Shown here: positions 42,552-50,914 of the stretch, in pieces
Numbering within the stretch: position 1 is the stretch's first letter
Layout: the number at the start of each line of letters is the position of its first letter
Assembly (NCBI RefSeq): GCF_016756395.1
Contig: NZ_AP018365.1
Location: forward strand, 5,831,001-5,895,000
DNA: 64,000 nucleotides
Origin: Streptomyces sp. SN-593
GTDB lineage: Bacteria > Actinomycetota > Actinomycetes > Streptomycetales > Streptomycetaceae
Direction of reading: 5' to 3'
Made by a program: the position numbers and the translations under genes
Notes under the pieces: generated by a model
What the model saw: only the letters and a program-made list of their open reading frames with translations
Told to the model about the DNA's origin: nothing
Databases searched by the model: none

Positions 42552-43859
42552 TCAGTAGTACAGCAGCGCCCGGTCCCAGTCCTCGTCCGGGCCGAACAGC
42601 CCGCGCGGCTTGAGCACGTCGGGGTCCGAGGTGAGCGCGGCCAGCGGCACCAGCGTGCCCGGCTCCAGGCCCTCGACCTCGCACGGCACCCCCAGTTCCG
42701 CCCCGATCGACGCGGCCAGCCGCGCGGTGGCGCCCTCGCGCCGCTCGGCCGGGACCTCCATCTGGACGCGCAGCAGGTCGCGGTCGGCGCGGGCCCGCCA
42801 GAACACCACCTGGTCCTCGACCGGGAGCTGGAAGACCAGCTCCTCCAGCCGGTGCTGGTCCACCGAGCCGCCGCCGACCGGGTGGCCGAACCCGGAGCGC
42901 CCGAAGACGGTGACCACCGGCAACTGCCAGTCGCAGCGGCAGGACGCGTAGGAGATCTCCACGTCGTCGTCGAGGTTGTAGCGCAGCAGCGGCATCGCCT
43001 CGCGGTACAGCGGCGTGACCACCAGCCGCCCCCGGCCCTCCTCGGTGATCGCGCCCGTCGCCGGGTCGAACACCTCGAACAGCGCGCGGTCCGCCCACAG
43101 GTGCAGCCGCCCCTCGGGGCACTGGCCGGCCAGCGTGCCGGTCTCGGTGGAGCCGTACTCCTCGACCACCGGGACGTTCCAGATCTCGCTGATCCGGGCC
43201 CGGCGGGCCGGGCTGAGCGGTTCGCCGCCGACGAACAGCGCGCGCAGCCAGGGGAAGTCCTTGCCCGGGTCCAGCCCGGCGGCGCGCGCGGCCGCCGACC
43301 ACAGCAGCGTCTCGGTCGGGTTGGACCAGGTCAGCGTGACCTCCAGGTCGTGCAGCACCCGCACCAGGCGGGCCGGCGGGGTGGCCGCCGAGCGGCTGTC
43401 GGCCGGTACCACGGTCGCGCCGTGCGAGCGGGCCGCGGCGTGCGCCAGGTGCCCGGTGATCATCAGCGCGTAGGGAGTGCGCACCAGGAAGGTGTCGCCG
43501 GCGGTGATGCCCACCCACTTGCGGGCATAGCGCTCGGCGAGGTCCGCCCAGTCCTGCTCGGTGTAGTACGACGCGGTGGGCTGCCCCGCGGTGCCGCTCG
43601 ACTCGTGGTAGGTGGCCAGTTCCTCCTTGGCCACGGCGAGCAGGCCGTACGGGTAGGCGTCGCGCAGGTCCTGCTTGCCGGTGGGCTCCAGCGCGCGGAA
43701 GTCCTCGACGGTGGCGGGCAGGGCGCGGCCGGCGTGCCGGCGCCGGTAGAAGGGCGACGCGGCGGCCCGGGCGAGCAGGGCCGGCAGGCGGCGCTGCTGG
43801 AGGGCCCGCAGTTCGTCCACACCGGCCCAGTCGCCTAGCTCCGGACGCTTCGTCGTCAT
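42552..43859 (-). CDS. PaaK-like acyl-adenylating ligase
   Basis: A 435-residue member of the phenylacetate-CoA ligase (PaaK) branch of the ANL superfamily. The P-loop is 'YHESSGTAGQPTASYYT', A-core motifs are 'ALFVGGEPLS' and 'VVEEYGSTETG', and the N-terminus has 'RLPALLARAAASPFYRRRH'. 'ISYASCRCDWQLP' contains closely spaced Cys residues, a variant of the Cys cluster seen in this family. It should activate an aromatic acid with ATP and load it on CoA or a carrier protein. It is a second adenylating enzyme beside the DhbE-like one at 45386. ATG 43859 follows GGAGGCGGGC. A TGAGT-N7-ACTCA copy lies 91 bp upstream. Confidence 0.87.
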   Translation of the reverse strand: MTTKRPELGDWAGVDELRALQQRRLPALLARAAASPFYRRRHAGRALPATVEDFRALEPTGKQDLRDAYPYGLLAVAKEELATYHESSGTAGQPTASYYTEQDWADLAERYARKWVGITAGDTFLVRTPYALMITGHLAHAAARSHGATVVPADSRSAATPPARLVRVLHDLEVTLTWSNPTETLLWSAAARAAGLDPGKDFPWLRALFVGGEPLSPARRARISEIWNVPVVEEYGSTETGTLAGQCPEGRLHLWADRALFEVFDPATGAITEEGRGRLVVTPLYREAMPLLRYNLDDDVEISYASCRCDWQLPVVTVFGRSGFGHPVGGGSVDQHRLEELVFQLPVEDQVVFWRARADRDLLRVQMEVPAERREGATARLAASIGAELGVPCEVEGLEPGTLVPLAALTSDPDVLKPRGLFGPDEDWDRALLYY

Positions 43860-43949
43860 GGTGCCCGCCTCCTCGTGGTTGCCCGCAGGCCGCGCACGGA
43901 CTGCGGGCCGACGTCCGGACAGCACAGCACGTGGGCGCCGTCCGGCTCC

Positions 43950-43966
43950 TGAGTAGGCGCCACTCA
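43950..43966. promoter_or_regulatory. Cluster palindrome copy C (TGAGT-N7-ACTCA)
   Basis: TGAGTAGGCGCCACTCA, 91 bp upstream of the PaaK-like ligase start codon, paired with copy D 110 bp away. Confidence 0.75.
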
Positions 43967-44059
43967 CACCGGTTCCCGCGGCGGCCGCCTCACGCTCGCC
44001 GGGCAGCAGGTCGGCGCCGCGGGCGGCCCCGGCCGGGCGGGCGGCGCACGCGGCGAAGC

Positions 44060-44076
44060 TGAGTGACGCCTACTCA
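44060..44076. promoter_or_regulatory. Cluster palindrome copy D (TGAGT-N7-ACTCA)
   Basis: TGAGTGACGCCTACTCA, 79 bp upstream of the KASIII-like gene. Reading the opposite strand gives TGAGTAGGCGTCACTCA, identical to copy C except for one central base. Confidence 0.75.
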
Positions 44077-44154
44077 GGAAGCCGCCATGAGGCCCGTGTT
44101 GTGCTGTCCGGGATCTGAGAGCCGTAGATCTCGGGACCGGAAAGAGGGCGCCAC

Positions 44155-45204
44155 GTGAAGGTCGAGAACATCCATCTGGCGGGAGTGGGCACCTACCTGC
44201 CGAAGGCGGTGCCGACGAAGGAGGCGGTCGCGGCCGGCTGGTACGACGCCGACGAGTGCGAGGCGTCCGGCATCGAGTCGGTGCTGGTCGAGGACTCCGT
44301 CTCCGCGCCCGACATGGCGATCCGGGCCGCCGAAACCGCGCTGCGCCGCTCGGGCCACGAGCCCGACGACTTCGCGGCGCTGGTGCACACCAACGCCTAC
44401 CACCAGGGCCCCGACGGCTGGTCGGCGCCGCACTACGTGCTGTTGAACACGCTGGGCCGCACCATCCCCGCGGTGGAGGTGCGGCAGGGCTGCCTGGGCA
44501 TGCTGGCGAGCCTGGAGGCGGCCGCGGGCCGGCTGATCGCGGACCCGTCGAGCAAGGACGCGGTGCTGCTCACCACGGGCGACAACTACAGCACCCCGAA
44601 GGTCAACCGCTGGACGGCGTCGAAGCTGTTCCTGCTCGCCGACGCGGGTTCCTCGCTGGTGGTCTCGCGGCGGTCCGGGTTCGCCCGGGTGCTGGCGGTC
44701 GGCTCGCTCTCCGACCCCCGCATGGAGGCGCTGCACCGCGGCGCCGAGCAGTTGCTGCCGCCCAGCATCACCGCGGGCCTGCCGCTGGACTTCGAGTCCC
44801 GCATCCAGTACTGGCGCAAGCAGTGGGCGTCCGGTGTGAAGCCCCCCATCGGGCACTTCGGCGACCAGGTCGCGGCGATCGCGGACCGCACGCTGGCGGA
44901 GGCGGGCGTGACCATGGAGCAGATCCGCCGGGTCTGCCACGTGGGCTTCAACGACGACCCGTTGCAGACGATGTTCCTGGAGCCGCTGGGCGTCGAGGAC
45001 GACCGCAGCATCTGGGAGCACAGCCGCCGCATCGGGCACACCGGGGTCAGCGACTTCGTGATCGGCCTGGAGCGGCTGTGGCTGGACGGCGAGGTGGAGC
45101 CGGGCGACCACGTGATGCTCGTCGGCGCCGCCACCGGCATGGAGGCCGGGTGCGCCGTCCTGGAGATCACCGCCGCGCCCGGTCCGCAGACCGCGGCCGC
45201 CTGA
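44155..45204 (+). CDS. KASIII-like acyltransferase (thiolase fold)
   Basis: A 349-residue FabH-like protein. The nucleophile is Cys113 in 'VEVRQGCLGMLASL', with the active-site His262 in 'RRVCHVGFNDD'. Where FabH has the catalytic Asn, this protein reads 'RIGHTGVSDFVIGL' (His295, Asp300). That pattern is known from KASIII-like enzymes that form esters or amides instead of C-C bonds (CerJ/ChlB3 type). In A33853 biosynthesis a 3-oxoacyl-ACP synthase homologue (BomK, as I recall) couples the aromatic units; the same job fits here. GTG start at 44155 with GGAAAGAGGG upstream. First gene of the long plus-strand operon running to 54309. Confidence 0.86.
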   Translation: MKVENIHLAGVGTYLPKAVPTKEAVAAGWYDADECEASGIESVLVEDSVSAPDMAIRAAETALRRSGHEPDDFAALVHTNAYHQGPDGWSAPHYVLLNTLGRTIPAVEVRQGCLGMLASLEAAAGRLIADPSSKDAVLLTTGDNYSTPKVNRWTASKLFLLADAGSSLVVSRRSGFARVLAVGSLSDPRMEALHRGAEQLLPPSITAGLPLDFESRIQYWRKQWASGVKPPIGHFGDQVAAIADRTLAEAGVTMEQIRRVCHVGFNDDPLQTMFLEPLGVEDDRSIWEHSRRIGHTGVSDFVIGLERLWLDGEVEPGDHVMLVGAATGMEAGCAVLEITAAPGPQTAAA

Positions 45205-45385
45205 GCCCGTCCCCCGAGCCGGGCGCGCCGACGCGCGCCGCCCGAGCCGGTCCGGGCTGGTCCGCCCGCGCCGGTCCGCCCGGGCGCGTCCCCGCGCCGG
45301 TCCGTCCGGCCGGGGCCACCGCGCCGGGCGTCCGGCCGGGCCCCCGTCCACCGTCCCGTTCACAGCCCCTGAGGAGAGAGCTTCC

Positions 45386-47089
45386 ATGCTGGAAGGCTGC
45401 ACCACCTGGCCCACCGAGCGGGCCGAGCGCTACCGCCGCGACGGTCTGTGGCGCGGTGAGAGCCTCGTCCGCCTGCTCGCCGACGCGGCCCGCGTCCACG
45501 GCCCGAAGACCGCGCTGGTCGGCGGCGGCCGGCGGCTGAACTACGCGGAACTGGAGAGCGGCGCCCGGCGGATGGCCGCCGGGTTCCGCGCCCGCGGCAT
45601 CGCCCCCGACGACCGGGTGGTCGTCCAACTGCCCAACACCCCCGACTTCGTGGTGGTCTGCTTCGCGCTGTTCCTGGTGGGCGCCAAGCCGGTCTTCGCG
45701 CTGCCGGCCCACCGGTCCAACGAGATCCGGCACCTGTGCGAGCTGTCGGGCGCCGTCGGCTACGTCTTCCCGGGCGTGGTGCGCGGCTTCGACTTCCCGG
45801 CACTCGCCCGCCAGATGCGGGAGGACGTCGCCAGCCTGCGGTACCTGTTCGTGCAGGGCGGCGACGGGGACGGGCAGGACGCCGCCGGCCCCGCGCGGGG
45901 CGGCGACGCGCCCGTGCCGCTCGCCGAGGTGGACGCCGACCCGGCCGGCGGCGGCGACTTCCCGGTGCCCGACCCGTCCGACGTCGCGTTCTTCCTGCTG
46001 TCCGGCGGGACCACCGCGCTGCCGAAGCTGATCCCGCGCACCCACGACGACTACGCCTACCAGGTGCGCGCCGCCGGCGAGGCGTCCGGCCTGACCGACC
46101 GCGACGTCTACCTGGCCACGCTGCCGGTCGAGTTCAACTTCACCTGGGGCTGCCCCGGGGTGGTGGGGGTGCTGCGAGCCGGCGGCACCGTGGTCTTCGC
46201 CGAGGACCCGACCCCCGAGCACTGCTTCCCGCTGATCGAGCGGGAGGGCGTCACCATGACCTCGGTGGTGCCGAGCGTGGTCCAGCTCTGGCTGGAGGGC
46301 GCCGAGTGGCTGGAGGACGACCTGTCCAGCCTGCGGCTGTTGCAGATCGGCAGCGCCAAGCTCCACCGGGAGACCGCCGAGCAGATCGAGCCGGCCTTCG
46401 GCTGCCGGCTCCAGCAGGTGTTCGGCATGGCCGAGGGCCTGTGCACCTTCACCCGGGACGGCGACCCGGCCGAGACGGTGCTGACCACCCAGGGCCGGCC
46501 GATCTCGGCGGCCGACGAGATCAAAATCGTGGACGAGGAGGACCGGGAGCTGCCGGCCGGCGGGATCGGCGAGCTGCTCACCCGCGGCCCGTACACGCTC
46601 CAGGGCTACTACCGGGCGCCTGAGCACAACGCGAAGGCGTTCACCCCGGACGGCTTCTACCGCACCGGCGACCTGGCCAGGCTCACCGAGGACGGCGACC
46701 TGGTGATCGAGGGCCGGATCAAGGACGTCGTCATCCGCGGCGGCGACAAGGTCTCCGCGGCGGAGGTCGAGGGGCACCTGCTGGCGCAGCCCGGGGTGGC
46801 CCGGGCCGCGGTGATCCCGGTGCCCGACCAGTTCCTGGGCGAGCGCATCTGCGCCTACCTGGTCGCCGCGGAGGGCGTCGAGCCGCCGTCGCTGCCGGAG
46901 CTGAAGCAGGCGCTGCACGACCGCGGGCTGGCCGAGTTCAAGCTCCCCGACCGCGTGGTCTACGTCGAGGACCTGCCGCTCACCGGGCTCGGCAAGATCG
47001 ACAAGAAGGCGCTGGGCGCGCTGGCCCGGGGGGAGGCGCTGCCCGAGACGGGCGCGTTCATCCCGGTCGGCGAGGCCGTCGCGCGGTAA
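45386..47089 (+). CDS. DhbE-like aryl-AMP ligase
   Basis: A 567-residue stand-alone adenylation enzyme of the 2,3-dihydroxybenzoate-AMP ligase group (EntE/DhbE/VisB). 'FFLLSGGTTALPKLIPRTH' is the P-loop, 'LPVEFNFTWGCPGVVGVL' holds the aryl-pocket Asn, and 'MAEGLCTFT', 'YRTGDLARL', 'RGGDKVSAAEVE' and the terminal 'GLGKIDKK' are the other core motifs. It should adenylate an ortho-hydroxy aromatic acid, such as 3-hydroxypicolinate or 3-hydroxyanthranilate, and load the free carrier protein encoded next. ATG 45386 follows GAGGAGAGAG. A Gly/Asp/Ala-rich insert near residues 155-185 is longer than in EntE. Confidence 0.9.
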   Translation: MLEGCTTWPTERAERYRRDGLWRGESLVRLLADAARVHGPKTALVGGGRRLNYAELESGARRMAAGFRARGIAPDDRVVVQLPNTPDFVVVCFALFLVGAKPVFALPAHRSNEIRHLCELSGAVGYVFPGVVRGFDFPALARQMREDVASLRYLFVQGGDGDGQDAAGPARGGDAPVPLAEVDADPAGGGDFPVPDPSDVAFFLLSGGTTALPKLIPRTHDDYAYQVRAAGEASGLTDRDVYLATLPVEFNFTWGCPGVVGVLRAGGTVVFAEDPTPEHCFPLIEREGVTMTSVVPSVVQLWLEGAEWLEDDLSSLRLLQIGSAKLHRETAEQIEPAFGCRLQQVFGMAEGLCTFTRDGDPAETVLTTQGRPISAADEIKIVDEEDRELPAGGIGELLTRGPYTLQGYYRAPEHNAKAFTPDGFYRTGDLARLTEDGDLVIEGRIKDVVIRGGDKVSAAEVEGHLLAQPGVARAAVIPVPDQFLGERICAYLVAAEGVEPPSLPELKQALHDRGLAEFKLPDRVVYVEDLPLTGLGKIDKKALGALARGEALPETGAFIPVGEAVAR

Positions 47090-47465
47090 CCCCTCCCGCT
47101 CCACGCAGCCCCCGCCCCGCCCCACGCAGCGTCGGGACGGCCGGCACGGGTCGCCGGCACGGTTCCGGGCGACGGGCCCGGCGAACGAAGGGACCGGTCC
47201 GGCGGCGGGCGCCCGGGGGCGTCGCGGGCCGGCCGGTCCCGGCGCCCGGCCCTCCGCGCGCCCGAACCGTCCCGCGCCCGAACCGTCCCGCGCCCGGCCG
47301 TCCGTCCAGCGGTCGCGGCACCCGGCGCGGTGCCCCCTGGCCGCGCGTGCCCCGTGCTCCGGCGGGCCCCGGCGGCCGCCGCCCCCGGGCCGCACCGGCG
47401 GCGTGCGCGGCGCGCCGCGGACCCCGCGCTCCACCACTCCGCACAGCAGAAAGGCTGACACGCTC
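47090..47465. other. 376-bp gap inside the biosynthetic operon with tandem repeats
   Basis: No credible gene. The sequence is extremely C/G-rich and carries a 16-bp tandem repeat (47257-47303). No strong hairpin was found. It separates the ligase from its carrier-protein gene, which is unusual in an operon otherwise packed with overlapping genes. It might contain a secondary promoter for the operon's 3' part. Confidence 0.55.
47257..47303 (+). repeat. 16-bp tandem repeat
   Basis: CGCGCCCGAACCGTCC is repeated at 47257-47272 and 47273-47288, with a third, slightly diverged 15-bp copy to 47303. Confidence 0.75.
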
Positions 47466-47774
47466 ATGGCTGACACGACGACAGAGCCCACCGCTTCGGA
47501 CGCCGTCCCGCCGCCCGCGGCCGAGGACACCCGGCGGGAGGTGCGCGAGGCGGCCGCCAAGATCATGGGCATCACGCCCGAGGAGATCGACGACGACGCC
47601 AACCTCGTCATGCTGGGGCTCGGCTCGCTCCAGGTGATGCGGATGAGCAGCCGCTGGCGGCGCGCCGGGACCCCGGTCGACTTCGACACCCTGGTCGCCG
47701 AGCCGACCGTACGCGCCTGGGCCGCGCACGTCGCGCAGGTCCGCGCGGCGGCCGGCGAGGAGGGCGCCGCGTGA
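47466..47774 (+). CDS. Free aryl/acyl carrier protein
   Basis: A 102-residue carrier protein. After a 20-residue acidic/Pro leader the four-helix fold begins. The phosphopantetheine site is Ser54 in 'VMLGLGSLQVMRMSSRW', with Gly where most carriers have Asp before the Ser, and 'GTPVDFDTLVAEPTVRAWA' marks helix III. The layout resembles the ArCP part of EntB/VibB and carriers of benzoxazole pathways. It should receive the aryl group from the adjacent AMP ligase. Its stop overlaps the amidohydrolase GTG (GTGA). A phosphopantetheinyl transferase is not in this window. Confidence 0.87.
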   Translation: MADTTTEPTASDAVPPPAAEDTRREVREAAAKIMGITPEEIDDDANLVMLGLGSLQVMRMSSRWRRAGTPVDFDTLVAEPTVRAWAAHVAQVRAAAGEEGAA

Positions 47775-49324
47775 GCCCGAAGGCCCCGGCCGCCCCCGCC
47801 CCGCTGCTCGTCCGCGGCGCGCACCTCTACCCGGCCGACGCCACCGACCGGGTGGTGCCCGACGGTTCGGTGCTGGCGGTCGACGGGCGCGTCGCGGCGG
47901 TCGGCACCGTGGAGGAGGTCGACGCCGCCGTGGCCGCGCTCGACCCCGCGACGCGTGCCGCGCTGCGCACCCTCGACGCCCGGCGGATGATCGCGCTGCC
48001 CGGGTTCGTGAACGCGCACTGGCACGAGCTGTTCGCCACCCGGTTACCGTTCAACGGCGCCTTCCGGCCGGACAGCGACCGCGAGGACCAGCCGGGCTTC
48101 CTCGGCCGGGGCGGCGACATGTACCGCACCTCCGCGGTCTTCGACTCCTTCCACGACATGATCGACGGCCTCACGCCCGAGGAGGGCGACGCCATCGCGC
48201 GCTACTCGATGTGGACCCAACTGCGGGCCGGCGTCACCACGCTCGGCGACGTCGGGTCCGTCAACCACCCGGACGCGCTGGCCGACGCCGCGCTCGGCCT
48301 GGGCATGCGCTGCTCGGTCAGCACCTGGGCCGCCGACGCGGTCTGCGCCCCCGGCGAGAGCCGGTTCCGCCGCACCCGGGACACCGACCTGCTGCTCAGC
48401 CGGGTCGAGGCGCTGATCGACCGCTGCGCGGCGGACCCCACCGGCCTGCTCCGGGCCCGCCCGACCGCGGTCTACGGCACCAACATGACCGACGAGCTCG
48501 CCCTGGGCCTGGCCGGTCTGGTGGAGCGCCACGACACCGGCTTCGCCTCGCACATCTGCGCCCAGCGCAACGAGCCCGAGGTGATCCGCACCTACTACGG
48601 CAGCACCCCGGTCCGCCGGTTCGCCGACCTCGGCCTGCTCAACGAGCGGTTGATGTCGGTCCACACGGCGTTCGTCGACGACGAGGAGCGCAAGCTGCTG
48701 CTGGAGGGGCGGGTGCACCTCAGCCACTCGCCGGGCAAGTACGGCGGCGCGGGCGAGTCCGCGATGACCGAGACCCGGGTCATCCCCGACCTGCGGCGGG
48801 CCGGTCTCGACGTCTCGCTGTCCACCGACGGCCAGCCGCTGTCCTTCGCCGGCATGCCCGAGCAGATGCGGGCCGCCTGGCAGGTCCACAACGAGCTGTA
48901 CGCGGACTCCACCGTCGTGGTGCCCACCGACGCGCTGGCGATGGCGACCCGGCTGGCCGCCCGCGGCCTGCGCTGGGAGGACCGGATCGGCAGCCTGGAG
49001 CCCGGCAAGGAGGCCGACCTGGTGCTGGTCCCGATGGACGACTGGCGCTACGTCCACAACCCCCGTCCGCTGGAGGCGTTCCTCGCGCTCGGCGGCTCCG
49101 GCGACGTGGACACCGTGGTGGTCGGCGGCCGGGTGCTGATCGAGGGCGGCCGCGGTGTGGCGGCCGACGAGGCGGAACTGCTCGCCGGGTACGAGGAGGC
49201 GGTGCGCTCCTTCTCGATCCGGTGCCTGAAGGTCGACCCGGACCGGATCGACGCTCTGTACGCACGTTCGGCCCGGCGCCGCGGTGGCGACGGGACCCCG
49301 ACAAGCGAGGCGGGTGCACGGTGA
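47771..49324 (+). CDS. Amidohydrolase-superfamily cyclase candidate
   Basis: A 517-residue amidohydrolase of the TRZ/ATZ-like branch. The metal site His-X-His is 'GFVNAHWHELFA' (near residue 81), later His are in 'FASHICAQRNEPEV' and 'LMSVHTAFVDDEE', and the Asp is in 'DVSLSTDGQPL'. Relatives in benzoxazole clusters (A33853 BomN, nataxazole NatL2 as I recall) close the oxazole ring from an ester intermediate instead of hydrolysing it. The operon position between a carrier protein and a 3-hydroxyanthranilate dehydrogenase supports that. Codon 92 is a TTA (48044-48046), predicting bldA dependence. It overlaps both neighbours by 4 bases. Confidence 0.86.
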   Translation: MSPKAPAAPAPLLVRGAHLYPADATDRVVPDGSVLAVDGRVAAVGTVEEVDAAVAALDPATRAALRTLDARRMIALPGFVNAHWHELFATRLPFNGAFRPDSDREDQPGFLGRGGDMYRTSAVFDSFHDMIDGLTPEEGDAIARYSMWTQLRAGVTTLGDVGSVNHPDALADAALGLGMRCSVSTWAADAVCAPGESRFRRTRDTDLLLSRVEALIDRCAADPTGLLRARPTAVYGTNMTDELALGLAGLVERHDTGFASHICAQRNEPEVIRTYYGSTPVRRFADLGLLNERLMSVHTAFVDDEERKLLLEGRVHLSHSPGKYGGAGESAMTETRVIPDLRRAGLDVSLSTDGQPLSFAGMPEQMRAAWQVHNELYADSTVVVPTDALAMATRLAARGLRWEDRIGSLEPGKEADLVLVPMDDWRYVHNPRPLEAFLALGGSGDVDTVVVGGRVLIEGGRGVAADEAELLAGYEEAVRSFSIRCLKVDPDRIDALYARSARRRGGDGTPTSEAGAR

Positions 49325-50124
49325 CGAACGACATCAACGGCATGAACGGCAAGGTGGCCCTGGTGACGGGTGCCGCCGGCGGGATCGGCTCGGAGATCGT
49401 CCGGGCGCTGCACGCGCAGGGCGCCACGGTCGGCCTGGTCGACCGCGCCCCGGGCGCCCTGGACGAACTGGTCGCCGACATCGAGGAGTCCGGCGTCCCG
49501 GGCGGCGGCCGGCTGCTGGCGCTGCCCGCGGACGTCTCCGACCCGGCCCAGGTCACCGCGCTGGTGGACCTCGCCGAGGCCGAACTCGGCCCGATCGACC
49601 ACCTGGTGAACGCCGCCGGCGTGCTGCGGCCCGGCCCGGTCGGCAAGCTCACCGAGGAGGACTGGCACGACACGTTCGCGGTCAACGCCACCGGCGTCTT
49701 CCTGCTGTGCCGCGCGGTCTCGGCCCGGATGGTGCCGCGCGGCGGCGGCGCGATCGTCACCATCGCGTCCAACGCGGCCCGCACCGCGCGGACCGACATG
49801 GCCGCCTACGCCGCGTCCAAGGCCGCCGCGCAGGCGTTCACCAAGTGCCTCGGGCTGGAGCTGGCCCGGCACGGCATCCGGTGCAACGTGGTCGCCCCCG
49901 GCTCCACCGACACCCCGATGCTCACCTCGCTGTGGTCCGGCGAGGGCGCCGAGCGGCCCTCCATCGACGGCGTGCTCGACTCCTTCCGCGTCGGCATCCC
50001 GACCGGCCGGCTGGCGCTTCCCCGCGACGTGGCCGAGGCGGTGCTCTTCCTGCTGTCGGACCGCGCCGCCCACATCACCCTCCAGGACCTCACGGTCGAC
50101 GGCGGCGCCACGCTCGGCGTCTGA
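49321..50124 (+). CDS. DhbA/EntA-like dehydrogenase (3-hydroxyanthranilate-forming)
   Basis: A 267-residue classical short-chain dehydrogenase with 'VALVTGAAGGIGSE' (NAD-binding), 'LVNAAGVLRPG', 'IASNAARTARTDMAAYAASKAA' (catalytic Ser/Tyr/Lys region) and 'GPID' near residue 95. It is close to 2,3-dihydro-2,3-dihydroxybenzoate dehydrogenase. Next to PhzD- and PhzE-type genes, the natural substrate is trans-2,3-dihydro-3-hydroxyanthranilate, oxidised to 3-hydroxyanthranilate. This enzyme takes the place of PhzF, so the route leaves the phenazine pathway here. GTG start, overlapping the amidohydrolase stop. Confidence 0.88.
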   Translation: MTNDINGMNGKVALVTGAAGGIGSEIVRALHAQGATVGLVDRAPGALDELVADIEESGVPGGGRLLALPADVSDPAQVTALVDLAEAELGPIDHLVNAAGVLRPGPVGKLTEEDWHDTFAVNATGVFLLCRAVSARMVPRGGGAIVTIASNAARTARTDMAAYAASKAAAQAFTKCLGLELARHGIRCNVVAPGSTDTPMLTSLWSGEGAERPSIDGVLDSFRVGIPTGRLALPRDVAEAVLFLLSDRAAHITLQDLTVDGGATLGV

Positions 50125-50160
50125 ACCCCCGCGCCACCGGACCCGCCGCGCCGGGCCCCC

Positions 50161-50203
50161 GGCCGCGGCCGCCGTTCCGCCTCCGCGCACGGCGGCCGCG
50201 GCC
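50161..50203 (+). terminator. Strong hairpin inside the operon
   Basis: GGCCGCGGCCGCCGT (50161-50175) pairs perfectly over 15 bp with 50189-50203; loop 13 bases. It fills the 118-base gap between the dehydrogenase and isochorismatase genes, which point the same way. It may be an internal terminator, attenuator or mRNA-stabilising stem. Confidence 0.6.
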
Positions 50204-50242
50204 CCCACCCGTATCGCCGACCCCGCCCAGGAAGGGCCACCC

Positions 50243-50914
50243 ATGGCGAGACCCGTCATCCCCGAGATCACCCCGTACCCCATGCCGTCCCCGGCGGCGC
50301 TGCCGGAGAACACCGCGTCCTGGACGCTCGACCCGGACCGCGCGGTGCTGCTCGTGCACGACATGCAGCGGTACTTCCTGCGCCCGATCCCCGAGGGCCG
50401 CTCGCTGCGCGCCGACCTGGTGCGCAACTGCGTGGCGCTGCGCGAGGCCGCCGCGGCGGCGGGCGTGCCCGTCCACTACACCGCCCAGCCCGGCGGGATG
50501 ACGCCCGAGGACCGTGGGCTGCTGATGGACTTCTGGGGTCCGGGCATGGACGCCAACCCCGAACACCGCGCCATCATCGACGAGTTGGAGCCCCGCCCGG
50601 ACGACACGGTGCTCGTCAAGTGGCGGCCGAGCGCCTACTTCCGCACCCCGCTGCTGGAGTCGCTGCGCGCCTCCGGCCGCGACCAGCTCGTGGTGTGCGG
50701 GGTCTACGCCCACGTCGGCATCCTCCAGACGGCCGCGGAGGGCTGCGCGCACGGCATCCGCACCTTCCTGGCCGGCGACGCGGTCGCCGACTTCTCCGCG
50801 GCCCACCACCGGATGAGCCTGGAGTACGCCGCGACGCGCTGCGCGATGGTGCTGCCGACCTCGGCGCTGCTGTCCGCCCTGCCCGCCCGCTCGCTGGAAG
50901 GCGACCCGGCATGA
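50243..50914 (+). CDS. PhzD-like isochorismatase
   Basis: A 223-residue isochorismatase of the PhzD type. Catalytic Asp40 is in 'VLLVHDMQRYFLRP' and Lys126 in 'VLVKWRPSAYFRTPLLE', with 'CGVYAHVGILQTA' following. The 'QPGGMTPEDRGLLMDFWGPG' loop is the PhzD-specific part. It should hydrolyse 2-amino-2-deoxyisochorismate to trans-2,3-dihydro-3-hydroxyanthranilate plus pyruvate. There is no carrier domain, unlike EntB, consistent with the separate carrier at 47466. It overlaps the PhzE-like gene as ATGA, coupling the two consecutive steps. GGAAGG precedes the ATG. Confidence 0.92.
   Translation: MARPVIPEITPYPMPSPAALPENTASWTLDPDRAVLLVHDMQRYFLRPIPEGRSLRADLVRNCVALREAAAAAGVPVHYTAQPGGMTPEDRGLLMDFWGPGMDANPEHRAIIDELEPRPDDTVLVKWRPSAYFRTPLLESLRASGRDQLVVCGVYAHVGILQTAAEGCAHGIRTFLAGDAVADFSAAHHRMSLEYAATRCAMVLPTSALLSALPARSLEGDPA

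Noticed and set aside
45386..50914. Catecholate siderophore cluster
   Set aside because: EntE-, EntA- and EntB-like genes suggest it, but there is no isochorismate synthase and no NRPS. The chorismate enzyme is an amidotransferase-containing PhzE, so the aromatic product carries nitrogen.
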